Source: Nanobdellota archaeon (lineage in GTDB: Archaea > Nanobdellota > Nanobdellia > Woesearchaeales > GW2011-AR15). From it: a stretch of DNA of 7,206 nt. The notes beneath the pieces were generated by a model. That model was not told where the DNA came from, made no database searches, and saw only the letters and a list, made by a program, of their open reading frames with translations. Location: positions 1 to 7,206 of the forward strand of contig JAAXVZ010000059.1 in NCBI GenBank assembly GCA_013335235.1, read 5' to 3'. How positions within the stretch are numbered: position 1 is the stretch's first letter; every line of letters starts with the position of its first letter. This document shows, one piece after another, positions 1-5,589 of the stretch. A program made the position numbers and the translations under genes.

Positions 1-96
1 GTCGCCACAATGGACAAGGCGCTTCGGAGAAGGCTCGCAGATATCGGGATAAAGACTATAATCCTACGCAATAAAAGCAAGCTGGAGTTCGGATAA
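1..96 (+). CDS. PIN-domain protein, C-terminal fragment (Fcf1/VapC9-like)
   Basis: Only the last 31 codons and a TAA stop are in the window. The fragment reads VATMDKALRRRLADIGIK and then TIILRNKSKLEFG. This resembles the end of archaeal PIN-domain (RNase H-like nuclease fold) proteins, where a VAT-x-D-x-x-L-R-R-x-L stretch contains the last conserved aspartate of the metal site and is followed by a beta strand ending in an LR-x-x-x-x-L-E tail. Proteins of this kind are commonly encoded just before rpo7 in archaea, next to the eIF2 gamma gene, which supports the call. The stop is followed after one base by the rpo7 start, so the two are almost certainly cotranscribed. The substrate cannot be told from this piece; the family includes ribosome-biogenesis and toxin-type nucleases. 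Confidence 0.72.
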   Translation, partial: VATMDKALRRRLADIGIKTIILRNKSKLEFG

Positions 97-97
97 A

Positions 98-685
98 ATG
101 TTCTATAAGACAATAGTGAAAGATCATATCAGGGTACCACCAAAGCTTTTCGGCAAGCCTGTCGAAAGCGCTATCTTAGAGCAGATCAAGCACGAATACG
201 ATGGATTCATCTCAAAAGACATGGGTATCTTCATAGATGTCGCAAGCATAGAGGAATTCAGCGAGGGAAAGATAATCCCGGGAGACGGCGCTACATATTA
301 TGAGACAACGTTCTCAGCGCTCACTTTCAAGCCAGAGATGCAGGAAGTCATCTGCGGACAGATAAAAGACATGGCAGACTTCGGAGGATTCATAACTATG
401 GGCCCTATCGAAGGCATGATCCATATCTCGCAGACAATGGATGATTTCGTGTCTTTCTCAAAGGACAAGGTCCTATTGGGAAAGGACTCCAAGAAGAGCC
501 TGAAGATCGGTGACAAGTGCAAGGCAAGGGTGATTGCAGTGAGCTATAAGGATGTCACCAATCCTAAGTTCGGCCTTACCATGAGACAGAAAGGGCTCGG
601 CAGGCTGGACTGGATCCCAGAAGATCTTGGCCAGAAGAAAGATGAGCCTGGTCAAAAAAAAGGTGAGAAGAATAATAAAGATTGA
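98..685 (+). CDS. rpo7: DNA-directed RNA polymerase subunit Rpo7 (RpoE', Rpb7 homologue)
   Basis: This 195-residue protein is the stalk subunit of archaeal RNA polymerase. With Rpo4 it forms a protruding module that binds emerging RNA and helps promoter opening and termination. It starts MFYKTIVKDHIRVPP, typical of the N-terminal tip domain (about residues 1-80), in which the family's Y-x-x-x-V-x-D-x-x-R-V-P-P pattern is visible. An S1 OB-fold RNA-binding domain follows (about 83-165), with G87-Q-I...FGGFI and GMIHISQ, ending in GLTMRQKGLG. The last 20 or so residues are a lysine-rich, probably disordered tail, longer than the fold needs. A GGAG at 84-87 lies ten bases before the ATG. The stop of the upstream PIN gene is one base away, and the 3' end overlaps the next gene in another frame. 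Identification is firm. Confidence 0.95.
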   Translation: MFYKTIVKDHIRVPPKLFGKPVESAILEQIKHEYDGFISKDMGIFIDVASIEEFSEGKIIPGDGATYYETTFSALTFKPEMQEVICGQIKDMADFGGFITMGPIEGMIHISQTMDDFVSFSKDKVLLGKDSKKSLKIGDKCKARVIAVSYKDVTNPKFGLTMRQKGLGRLDWIPEDLGQKKDEPGQKKGEKNNKD

Positions 686-1046
686 AGACTGGATGAGCAA
701 ACCTGTCAAGACCATCACTAAAGATGCCACCATAAGGCATGCTATCAAGCTGATGGATGAGAGCAACATCGGAGTCCTGCCTGTTGTAGAGAATGACAAG
801 CCGATAGGTGTCATAACAGAAAGAGATATCATACGAAGGGTCATCGCAAAGAACCTGGATATGGACAGGAAGACCGCTGCCGATGTCATGACAAAGAACC
901 CGGTCACGATCAATCATGATGTAAGCATACTTGAAGCTACAAGGCTTATGTCAGAGAATAATTTCAGAAGACTGCTGGTCGTCAAAGACGGCAAGCTTGT
1001 AGGGATTGTAACAGCAAAAGATGTAATAGAAGTGATGAGCACATGA
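642..1046 (+). CDS. Two-CBS-domain protein
   Basis: The 134-residue protein consists almost entirely of a CBS pair (Bateman module), which usually binds adenine nucleotides or S-adenosylmethionine and acts as a sensor. CBS1 spans about residues 16-68, with W17-M-S, V45-L-P-V-V and G56-V-I-T-E-R-D-I. CBS2 spans about 80-132, with VMTKNPVTI, RRLLVV and G121-I-V-T-A-K-D-V. No catalytic or DNA-binding domain is attached, so the partner and ligand are unknown. The start is uncertain. ATG at 642 is preferred, but TTG at 627 (139 residues) and GTG at 663 (127 residues, beginning just before the first CBS strand) are possible, and none has a strong Shine-Dalgarno. All three overlap the rpo7 tail out of frame, by 23-59 bp. 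The TGA stop overlaps the spt4 start (ATGA), indicating translational coupling. Its place between two transcription genes is suggestive but does not prove a role in transcription. Confidence 0.9.
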   Translation: MSLVKKKVRRIIKIEDWMSKPVKTITKDATIRHAIKLMDESNIGVLPVVENDKPIGVITERDIIRRVIAKNLDMDRKTAADVMTKNPVTINHDVSILEATRLMSENNFRRLLVVKDGKLVGIVTAKDVIEVMST

Positions 1047-1231
1047 CTAAAGAGAAAGTATGCAAAAACTGTAAATTGTTTGTCGAAGGCAATATATGCC
1101 CATTATGCAAGGGAAATAACTTCACGAACATATACCAAGGTAAGATGACTATTCTGGACACTAATAAATCCTTTATTGCAACACAGATAGGGATTACAGA
1201 GAAAGGCAAGTATGCCATAAAGATAAGGTGA
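1043..1231 (+). CDS. spt4: Transcription elongation factor Spt4 (RpoE'')
   Basis: A 62-residue protein matching archaeal Spt4, the small partner of Spt5 that stabilises the processive elongation complex by closing the polymerase clamp. The N-terminus carries a four-cysteine zinc ribbon: C7-x2-C10 and C19-P-L-C22. After it comes a short beta domain (about 27-62) containing NNFTNIYQGKMTILD, the region that pairs with the Spt5 NGN domain, and ending GKYAIKIR. Length is normal for the family. The ATG sits in an ATGA overlap with the CBS gene. Its own stop, TGA at 1229-1231, lies inside the AGGTGA ribosome binding site of the next gene. Rpo7 and Spt4 are commonly encoded together in archaea; here the CBS gene separates them. 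Confidence 0.93.
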   Translation: MTKEKVCKNCKLFVEGNICPLCKGNNFTNIYQGKMTILDTNKSFIATQIGITEKGKYAIKIR

Positions 1232-1235
1232 AAAC

Positions 1236-1529
1236 ATGGAACTAAAGATCACAAAGGAAAAAGAGATGGGACTATTGTCCAGGAAGAGATTGACATTCAC
1301 GGTTAGCGGTACAGGACCGACGCCTTCAAGGCAGGCGCTTGTCGCAGAGATAGCGAAGAAGACAAAAGTGCCTGAGGATCAGGTCGTCGTCCTCCACATA
1401 TATCCGCAGTTCGGGAACACAGATCCTAAAGTGATTGCGCATATCTATCAGGACAAGAAGAAGCTTCAGATGTTCGAGGGGGCATGCGTGATAAAGAAAC
1501 ATCAGCCAAAGGCTGAGAAGAAGGAGTGA
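1236..1529 (+). CDS. rps24e: 30S ribosomal protein eS24 (S24e)
   Basis: This 97-residue protein is the small-subunit protein eS24, found in archaea and eukaryotes but not bacteria. Recognisable family features are the opening MELKITKEKEMGLLSRKRLTFTV strand region and the P-T-P-S-R motif (residues 28-32) that starts the central helix. These are followed by VPEDQVVVLHIYPQFGNTD and then a strand with IAHIYQDKKKL. The C-terminus is a basic tail ending KAEKKE. Length is typical of archaeal members. The ATG has an AGGTGA ribosome binding site at 1226-1231 with four bases of spacing, overlapping the spt4 stop. The 3' end overlaps the ribosome binding site of the eS27 gene. The euryarchaeal DUF359 gene often found between spt4 and S24e is absent. 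Confidence 0.95.
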   Translation: MELKITKEKEMGLLSRKRLTFTVSGTGPTPSRQALVAEIAKKTKVPEDQVVVLHIYPQFGNTDPKVIAHIYQDKKKLQMFEGACVIKKHQPKAEKKE

Positions 1530-1530
1530 T
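1523..1530 (+). promoter_or_regulatory. Shine-Dalgarno of the S27ae gene
   Basis: GGAGTGAT matches the archaeal ribosome-binding consensus GGAGGTGAT at seven of eight comparable positions once one G is dropped. It lies in the last codons and stop of the S24e gene, four bases before the ATG at 1535. It decides the start, because the upstream GTG at 1526 falls inside this site and cannot use it. Confidence 0.65.
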
Positions 1531-1534
1531 CAAG

Positions 1535-1726
1535 ATGGCAGCAGGAAAAGCAGCGCCAAAGGCCGGCGACAGGAAGAACAGGAGAGCAGTGAAGATGAAC
1601 ACACTGTATGACGGAGCGAAGTCAAAGAACAAGACATGCCCTAAATGCGGAGCAGGCGTCTTCATGGCAGAGCACAAGAACAGGTCATCCTGCGGGAAGT
1701 GCGGCTATTCAGAGTTCAAGAAATAG
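1535..1726 (+). CDS. rps27ae: 30S ribosomal protein (S27ae type, zinc-binding)
   Basis: A 63-residue basic protein matching the archaeal S27ae small-subunit protein. In eukaryotes this is the ribosomal part of the ubiquitin-S27a fusion; in archaea it stands alone. The first 30 residues are lysine- and arginine-rich and likely contact 16S rRNA. A C4 zinc ribbon follows: C35-P-K-C38 and C53-G-K-C56, with AEHKNRSSCGKCGYSEF typical of the family. A GTG at 1526 would add three residues, but ATG at 1535 is preferred because GGAGTGATC at 1523-1531, a good match to the 16S tail complement, precedes it. It is the last gene of the + strand operon. Its final 11 bp overlap, tail to tail, the end of the SGNH hydrolase gene on the other strand. 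Confidence 0.93.
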   Translation: MAAGKAAPKAGDRKNRRAVKMNTLYDGAKSKNKTCPKCGAGVFMAEHKNRSSCGKCGYSEFKK

Positions 1727-2570
1727 TTTCTATATATTCGGATACGATCTCAGCCAGTATCCTGTTTCCTATTCCATTGTAATGTATGTCTGTCTCATTG
1801 ATTTTAAGATAGGTATAGTTTGCCCTCTGCTTGAAATTAGTATTTGCCCCATCAATCGTGAGGAGTCCCTCTTCCTTGGCGATGGCATATATCCTTTGCT
1901 CGATCATCTGATCCCTGGGATCCTCCTCAGAATTCATAGGTATATTCAGTATTATTATGGTAGAATTGCTTGAATCCCTCATCCTCCTGAAGATTGACTG
2001 CTGGCATTTCAGCGCCAGTGTGTCATGCCGCAAGAAATAATCTATGCTATCTCCTGGCTCAATGGCCTGCTTGATCTTCTCGATAATGATCTTATGGATA
2101 TACCATGAATCATCCTGTGTAATTTCACGGCAGTACCTGGAATCAATATTGTCTCCGGCTGGGTTGCCTTTGGTATATTCTAAATCATTCCAGTAAAAAC
2201 CGTATATTATTATCTTCGGCTGGTGTGCTATCTTGTTATTGAACACCCAGAATATATCGAGCTGATTCTGGCCCGGGGAAGCATAGTTTGCAGTGCTCAT
2301 GCCAGATATCTTTGACACTTGGCTTGGGTATGATTCATTCCTGTCCTTCAGGCGAAAGCCATAGGTGAATGAATCACCTATGAACACAACATCTGCATTG
2401 CCTTCAGGCCTGAACCTTGGGTTATGGATCAATAGCCTGGGTTCGCCAGCCTTATTGAATGAGTCCAGGCTGAATTTGGCGAGATAATGCCTGATGATGA
2501 AATCAGCAACAATCAGGGCAAACAGAATTGAAAAAATAAGCAGAAGAATCTCAGCTTGCCTATTCTTCAT
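1716..2570 (-). CDS. Membrane-anchored SGNH/GDSL-family hydrolase
   Basis: This 284-residue protein has one N-terminal hydrophobic helix (about residues 7-25, LLLIFSILFALIVADFII) after a short basic start. That suggests a membrane anchor with the remainder outside the cell. The body carries SGNH-hydrolase blocks. GDSFTYG (65-71) holds the likely nucleophile S67. NYASPGQNQ (95-103) fits block II, whose conserved Gly is probably G100. YWNDLE has N128, the candidate oxyanion-hole Asn. DIHYNGIGN has D251 and H253, the likely catalytic Asp and His. Family members hydrolyse ester or acetyl groups on lipids, polysaccharides or glycans; the substrate cannot be predicted. The start overlaps the end of the coiled-coil gene by 11 bp, suggesting translational coupling, and no clear Shine-Dalgarno is seen. 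The 3' end overlaps the S27ae stop on the opposite strand. Confidence 0.82.
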   Translation of the reverse strand: MKNRQAEILLLIFSILFALIVADFIIRHYLAKFSLDSFNKAGEPRLLIHNPRFRPEGNADVVFIGDSFTYGFRLKDRNESYPSQVSKISGMSTANYASPGQNQLDIFWVFNNKIAHQPKIIIYGFYWNDLEYTKGNPAGDNIDSRYCREITQDDSWYIHKIIIEKIKQAIEPGDSIDYFLRHDTLALKCQQSIFRRMRDSSNSTIIILNIPMNSEEDPRDQMIEQRIYAIAKEEGLLTIDGANTNFKQRANYTYLKINETDIHYNGIGNRILAEIVSEYIETIS

Positions 2571-3483
2571 CTGAATCTTTAGTCTCAGATGACGGTTTCT
2601 CGACCATTGTCCTCTGATATATCAAAAGATCTTCAGTTGTGAGCTTCTTCCTCTCTTTTATCTTGTCATCGACCTGCTTGCTCTTCTCAGCAAGTGTCTT
2701 TGTCTCTTTCTCCTTTGTCTCAGCCTTGACTTTCTGCTTCTGCTTCTTGATCTCCTCATTTATTGAGTTGATCCCGACAAGCTTTTCCTTAAGTGAGTCA
2801 TTGACTTTATTGAAATCCTCTTTTGCAGAGAGGAACTTGGAATATAATTCAGACTCATTTGTCTTCAGCTGGTCTATCTCTTTTGAGAGCGCGAGCAGCT
2901 TCTCATGCCTATCCTGGCTGTTCTTTGCATTCTCCTGCACAGCCCTATGGATTGTGTTTGCTTTTTTCCTCAGGTCCCTGATCTTGTTCCTGGAGACCTT
3001 GAGCTTCTCGAAAAGCTCTGAGAATCCTTTTGTCCCGTCAAGCTCTTTCTTGAATTCATTTATCTTCTGCATGACCTTCTTCTCCTTGTCAAAGGACATG
3101 CCTTCTGTCTCTATCTTGAATTCAAGTTCCTCTATCTTCTTCTTTATCTGCTCGGGATTGCCGCCGATCTGGTTATCTTTCCTTAGGAGATCCTTCTCGT
3201 CAGCAAGCTTCTTCAAGACTTCTGACTCGTCCCTGATCTCATCATTCACGAGCTTTCTCTCTTCTTTGAGGCTCCTGACTTTCTGCGTGAATTCGTCTCT
3301 CTCTCTCTTTAGAGTCTTTATCTCGTTGATAAGAGCGACTATCTGCTTAGAGAACTTGTCCTTCTGTCCAAACAGCTCCTCCTTCTTATCATTGAGCTCG
3401 TTCAATTCAGTCCTAAGAACAGAAATATCCTTCCTTGCGCCTGACAAATCAGGCGTAACTTCGCTTCCATCAGTAGTTGTCAT
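2560..3483 (-). CDS. Coiled-coil protein (COG1340-like, function unknown)
   Basis: The 307-residue protein is very rich in Lys, Glu, Asp, Leu and Ile. It is predicted to be almost wholly coiled coil from about residue 15 to 275, with long runs of heptad-like spacing such as ELNELNDKKEELFGQKDKF. A break near residues 105-130 contains IGGNPEQIKKKIEELEFKIETEGMS followed by DKEKKVMQKINEFKKEL. This pattern and the later IRDLRKKANTIHRAVQE/RHEKLLAL stretch resemble the conserved but uncharacterised archaeal COG1340 proteins, sometimes mislabelled phosphoserine phosphatase. No phosphatase motif is present. Ends are acidic and low-complexity. GTGAGG precedes the ATG by four bases. The gene lies 35 bp after L12, so it may be cotranscribed with the stalk operon, although a T-run lies between. 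Family assignment rests on remembered pattern only. Confidence 0.8.
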   Translation of the reverse strand: MTTTDGSEVTPDLSGARKDISVLRTELNELNDKKEELFGQKDKFSKQIVALINEIKTLKRERDEFTQKVRSLKEERKLVNDEIRDESEVLKKLADEKDLLRKDNQIGGNPEQIKKKIEELEFKIETEGMSFDKEKKVMQKINEFKKELDGTKGFSELFEKLKVSRNKIRDLRKKANTIHRAVQENAKNSQDRHEKLLALSKEIDQLKTNESELYSKFLSAKEDFNKVNDSLKEKLVGINSINEEIKKQKQKVKAETKEKETKTLAEKSKQVDDKIKERKKLTTEDLLIYQRTMVEKPSSETKDSDEE

Positions 3484-3510
3484 TGGGCCTCACAATCAAT
3501 CCCCTAAGGG

Positions 3511-3517
3511 AAAAAAA
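3511..3517 (-). terminator. Possible oligo-T terminator after L12
   Basis: On the minus strand the L12 stop TAA is followed, after one A, by a run of seven T. Archaeal intrinsic termination uses T-runs in the non-template strand, often without a hairpin. A short CCC-TTA-GGG inverted repeat follows the run rather than preceding it. The site could partly separate abundant L12 mRNA from the coiled-coil gene downstream. Seven T is a modest signal. Confidence 0.3.
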
Positions 3518-3518
3518 T

Positions 3519-3821
3519 TTAACCGAACAAGGAACCGAGTCCTGCTGCGGCTTCTTCCTCAGATTTCTTCTCTTCCTTTGGAGCTGCCTTCTTCTCTTCC
3601 TTGTGGTCGTGGCCAGCATGTGCTGGTGCTGCTGCAACCTGCATGACAGCTGCCTGCTTGACAGCTTCGTCTATATTGACGTTCTCTAGTGCTGCAACGA
3701 GTGCCTTCATCCTAGATTCATCTGCTTTGACGCCTGCTGCCTCAAGGACTTTCTTAAGGTGAGTTTCATCTACTGTTTTTCCTGCTTTGTGCAGAAGCAT
3801 TGCCGCATAAACGTATTCCAT
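3519..3821 (-). CDS. rpl12: 50S ribosomal protein L12 (P1, aP1)
   Basis: A 100-residue archaeal stalk protein, unrelated in fold to bacterial L7/L12. Residues 1-58 form the helical dimerisation and P0-binding domain (MEYVYAAMLLHKAGK, then VLEAAGVKADESRMKALVAAL). A flexible Ala/Pro hinge follows (about 62-72), then a highly charged Lys/Glu segment (74-90), and the tail GLGSLFG that recruits translation GTPases. The hinge carries histidines H68, H71 and H73, an unusual local enrichment. Several dimers bind L10 to build the stalk. GGAGG at 3829-3833 lies seven bases before the ATG, a strong ribosome binding site consistent with L12 being made in excess of L10. The tail is identical to that of L10 just upstream. 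A T-run follows the stop. Confidence 0.95.
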   Translation of the reverse strand: MEYVYAAMLLHKAGKTVDETHLKKVLEAAGVKADESRMKALVAALENVNIDEAVKQAAVMQVAAAPAHAGHDHKEEKKAAPKEEKKSEEEAAAGLGSLFG

Positions 3822-3850
3822 TTTTATTCCTCCATTAGTATTATTAGTTT

Positions 3851-4828
3851 TTATCCAAATAATGAGCCTAGGCCAGCTGCCGCATCTTCTTCTTTCGGCT
3901 TCTCTTCTTTGTGTTCTGGTTTTGATGGCTTATCATGATGAGATGCAGCTGTTTTGCTGCCTTTTAGCTCATCTGACAATGCCTCATCTGGCAAACTATT
4001 GGATAGTGATAGCATCTCGCGATGCGCTTTCTGTATTATATCTAGTGTTGTCTCGCTTGTCAGGATGCTCCTTGCGATTGCAAGTCCTTTTGAGTCGCTG
4101 TGCGCTTTTCCAAGCAGTACTTTTATTGTATCTGGGCTTGGGTAGGCTGCGTATACAGCAAGGTTCAATGCTGATGTATGGGCAGAAGCGAACTTCTCTG
4201 CAAATGCCTTATCATCAACGAACAGCACGTCAGGCGAATATACTAGTCCATCTTCAATTGCACAGGTCAGGTCCAGGCCGATCTCCATCGGTTCTACGCC
4301 CAGCCTTGTCAATATCCCTGCAAGCTCAGCAGAGATTGTATCGCCTTTCTTTGCGACAACACTGTCTGCCTTGATGACGATCTTCCCGCCTTCAATCCCG
4401 GTCTTTATCCCGAACTTTCCTAGTTGGCCTATGACCGGACCTGGGGAGAATGATGTCGGTCCTGCATTGACTGTGATATCCTTAGGCGCTTTCTGCCCTG
4501 CTTTTGCAGGCGCTTTTGATTTTGTTTTCTGCAATCCTGCATATAGCTTGAATGGGTTCTCGCTTGTGAATACAAGTGCAGGCATTCCTTCCAGGTGATC
4601 TGCAAGGGCAGCAATATTCTTCACTTTTGAATTCTTGAAAGCAAACTCCATGAGTGTCTTCTTTGTCATCTTCAGGATGGTATTCTTTGCCCTGAGCTTT
4701 GCTCTCATTGTCTGCACCTGCTTTGTCGGCAGGTTGGACATGTTGACAACCCCTATTACCGGATAGCTCTCTATCAGCTTGAGTATCTCGCTGACAGCGT
4801 CCTTCTTATACTGCTGAACATGTGCCAT
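3851..4828 (-). CDS. rpl10: 50S ribosomal protein L10 (P0, uL10)
   Basis: A 325-residue P0-type protein that forms the base of the ribosomal stalk and binds 23S rRNA and L12 dimers. Residues 1-110 are the rRNA-binding domain (AHVQQYKKDAVSEILKLIE, then MRAKLRAKNTILKMTKKTL). An archaeal/eukaryotic inserted domain runs from about 115 to 215, with NAGPTSFSPGPVIGQL (121-136) as its clear marker. The helical spine that binds L12 dimers covers about 217-285. A charged His/Lys/Glu hinge leads to the tail GLGSLFG, the same as in L12. The start is the ATG at 4828, giving MAHVQQY. An upstream ATG at 4930 would add 34 non-homologous residues inside the L1 gene. GAGGG at 4838-4842 is nine bases upstream. 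The gap to the L1 stop is one base, so coupling is likely. Confidence 0.95.
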   Translation of the reverse strand: MAHVQQYKKDAVSEILKLIESYPVIGVVNMSNLPTKQVQTMRAKLRAKNTILKMTKKTLMEFAFKNSKVKNIAALADHLEGMPALVFTSENPFKLYAGLQKTKSKAPAKAGQKAPKDITVNAGPTSFSPGPVIGQLGKFGIKTGIEGGKIVIKADSVVAKKGDTISAELAGILTRLGVEPMEIGLDLTCAIEDGLVYSPDVLFVDDKAFAEKFASAHTSALNLAVYAAYPSPDTIKVLLGKAHSDSKGLAIARSILTSETTLDIIQKAHREMLSLSNSLPDEALSDELKGSKTAASHHDKPSKPEHKEEKPKEEDAAAGLGSLFG

Positions 4829-4829
4829 T

Positions 4830-5480
4830 TTAGATAACCCTCTGAGGAGCACCCATTGTGGTCTTGATATATATTGATTTAATATTATGCTCTCCCTGCG
4901 GGAGCGCATGCAAGAGGTTGCTATAGACAAATTTGATATTGTCAGTCAGGTCTTCTGGGCTTGAATCGGCATTTCCGACCATAGTCTGCACCAATGGTGC
5001 TTTCTTTCCAGATACTTTTACAGTGTTCTGGAGCTTGTCCATCACAGTCTTTAAATTTGCGTTTGGCGGGACGACACACCCAGCTTTTGGGTTTGGCATC
5101 TTGCCCTTTGGACCAAGGACACGACCGAAGGCGCTAGCCACCTTTGGCATGATTGTCGCCTGCGCGACAAAGAATTCATAGCCAGACGCAAGCTTCTTTG
5201 TCTTCTTCTTGTCTGTCTGGTATTTCTCGAAATCCTGCTGGAGGACAAACCCGTCCATCACAGTCTTTGCCTGGTCAGCCAGCTCCGGTCCGACAAGGCC
5301 GCAGATCCTTGACTTCTTGCCTTTGAACTTTGGCAGCTGAAGATATAACTCCACCTGGTGCTCAGGCTTCTTCAGGTCAAGACCCTTGAAGTTGATGATC
5401 ATATCGACAGTTTGCTTAAAATTCTTTTTTGGAGAATCTTTAAGCTTAGAGATAGCTTCCTTAAGTTTCTTTTCATCCAT
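4830..5480 (-). CDS. rpl1: 50S ribosomal protein L1 (uL1)
   Basis: A 216-residue protein of the L1 stalk, which binds 23S rRNA helices 76-78 and helps eject deacylated tRNA. The L1 signature is present at residues 119-134 (GRVLGPKGKMPNPKAG). The C-terminal rRNA-contact motif T208-M-G is near the end, in KTTMGAPQRV. Domain I is made from both ends, and domain II from about 60-150. Length is normal for archaea. The GGAGGG ribosome binding site (5490-5495) is nine bases before the ATG and is part of a leader hairpin. L1 is a known autogenous translational repressor of its own operon in Methanococcus and bacteria, so the hairpin is a natural place to look. Unlike many archaeal clusters, no L11 gene precedes it; the next upstream sequence is a transposase remnant. 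Confidence 0.95.
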   Translation of the reverse strand: MDEKKLKEAISKLKDSPKKNFKQTVDMIINFKGLDLKKPEHQVELYLQLPKFKGKKSRICGLVGPELADQAKTVMDGFVLQQDFEKYQTDKKKTKKLASGYEFFVAQATIMPKVASAFGRVLGPKGKMPNPKAGCVVPPNANLKTVMDKLQNTVKVSGKKAPLVQTMVGNADSSPEDLTDNIKFVYSNLLHALPQGEHNIKSIYIKTTMGAPQRVI

Positions 5481-5489
5481 GTTAATCTA

Positions 5490-5514
5490 CCCTCCTACCG
5501 AAGTAGTCCAAGGG
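5490..5514 (-). promoter_or_regulatory. L1 leader hairpin covering the Shine-Dalgarno
   Basis: Reading the minus strand, CCCTT-GGA-CTAC-TTCG-GTAG-GAGGG folds into a hairpin. It has a four-pair CUAC/GUAG stem capped by a C(UUCG)G tetraloop, a three-base GGA bulge on the 5' side, and a five-pair CCCUU/GAGGG lower stem with one G-U. The Shine-Dalgarno GGAGGG lies entirely in the 3' strand. The structure would start about ten bases after the predicted transcription start and could restrain L1 translation or be bound by L1 itself. The pairing is direct; the function is inference. Confidence 0.55.
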
Positions 5515-5545
5515 ATCAATAATAGGTCAATGGAAAAAATAGGGA

Positions 5546-5554
5546 TATTTAAAG
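5546..5554 (-). promoter_or_regulatory. TATA box of the L1-L10-L12 operon
   Basis: The minus strand reads CTTTAAATA, an archaeal TATA-box match. Transcription would start near 5524, about 26 bases downstream of the box centre, giving a leader of roughly 43 bases that contains the hairpin and GGAGGG site. The same TTTAAATA core occurs before the DUF1428 gene and before the partial gene at 6493, which strengthens all three calls. Confidence 0.65.
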
Positions 5555-5589
5555 ATATCGCTGGGTAAGGCTTTGCACATAAAATGCCC

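Noticed and set aside
2639..3646. 335-codon open frame on the + strand, rich in Ser, Phe and Leu
   Set aside because: It is antisense to the coiled-coil gene. Lys/Glu-rich codons read backwards give Ser/Phe/Leu, and the product has no recognisable domain.
3862..4374. 170-codon + strand open frame opposite L10
   Set aside because: It is a shadow of the firmly identified L10 gene with no domain features of its own.
4829..4930. Extended L10 start at 4930 adding 34 residues
   Set aside because: The added residues do not resemble L10 and lie inside the L1 gene. The ATG at 4828 gives the conserved MAHVQQY start, normal length and a Shine-Dalgarno.
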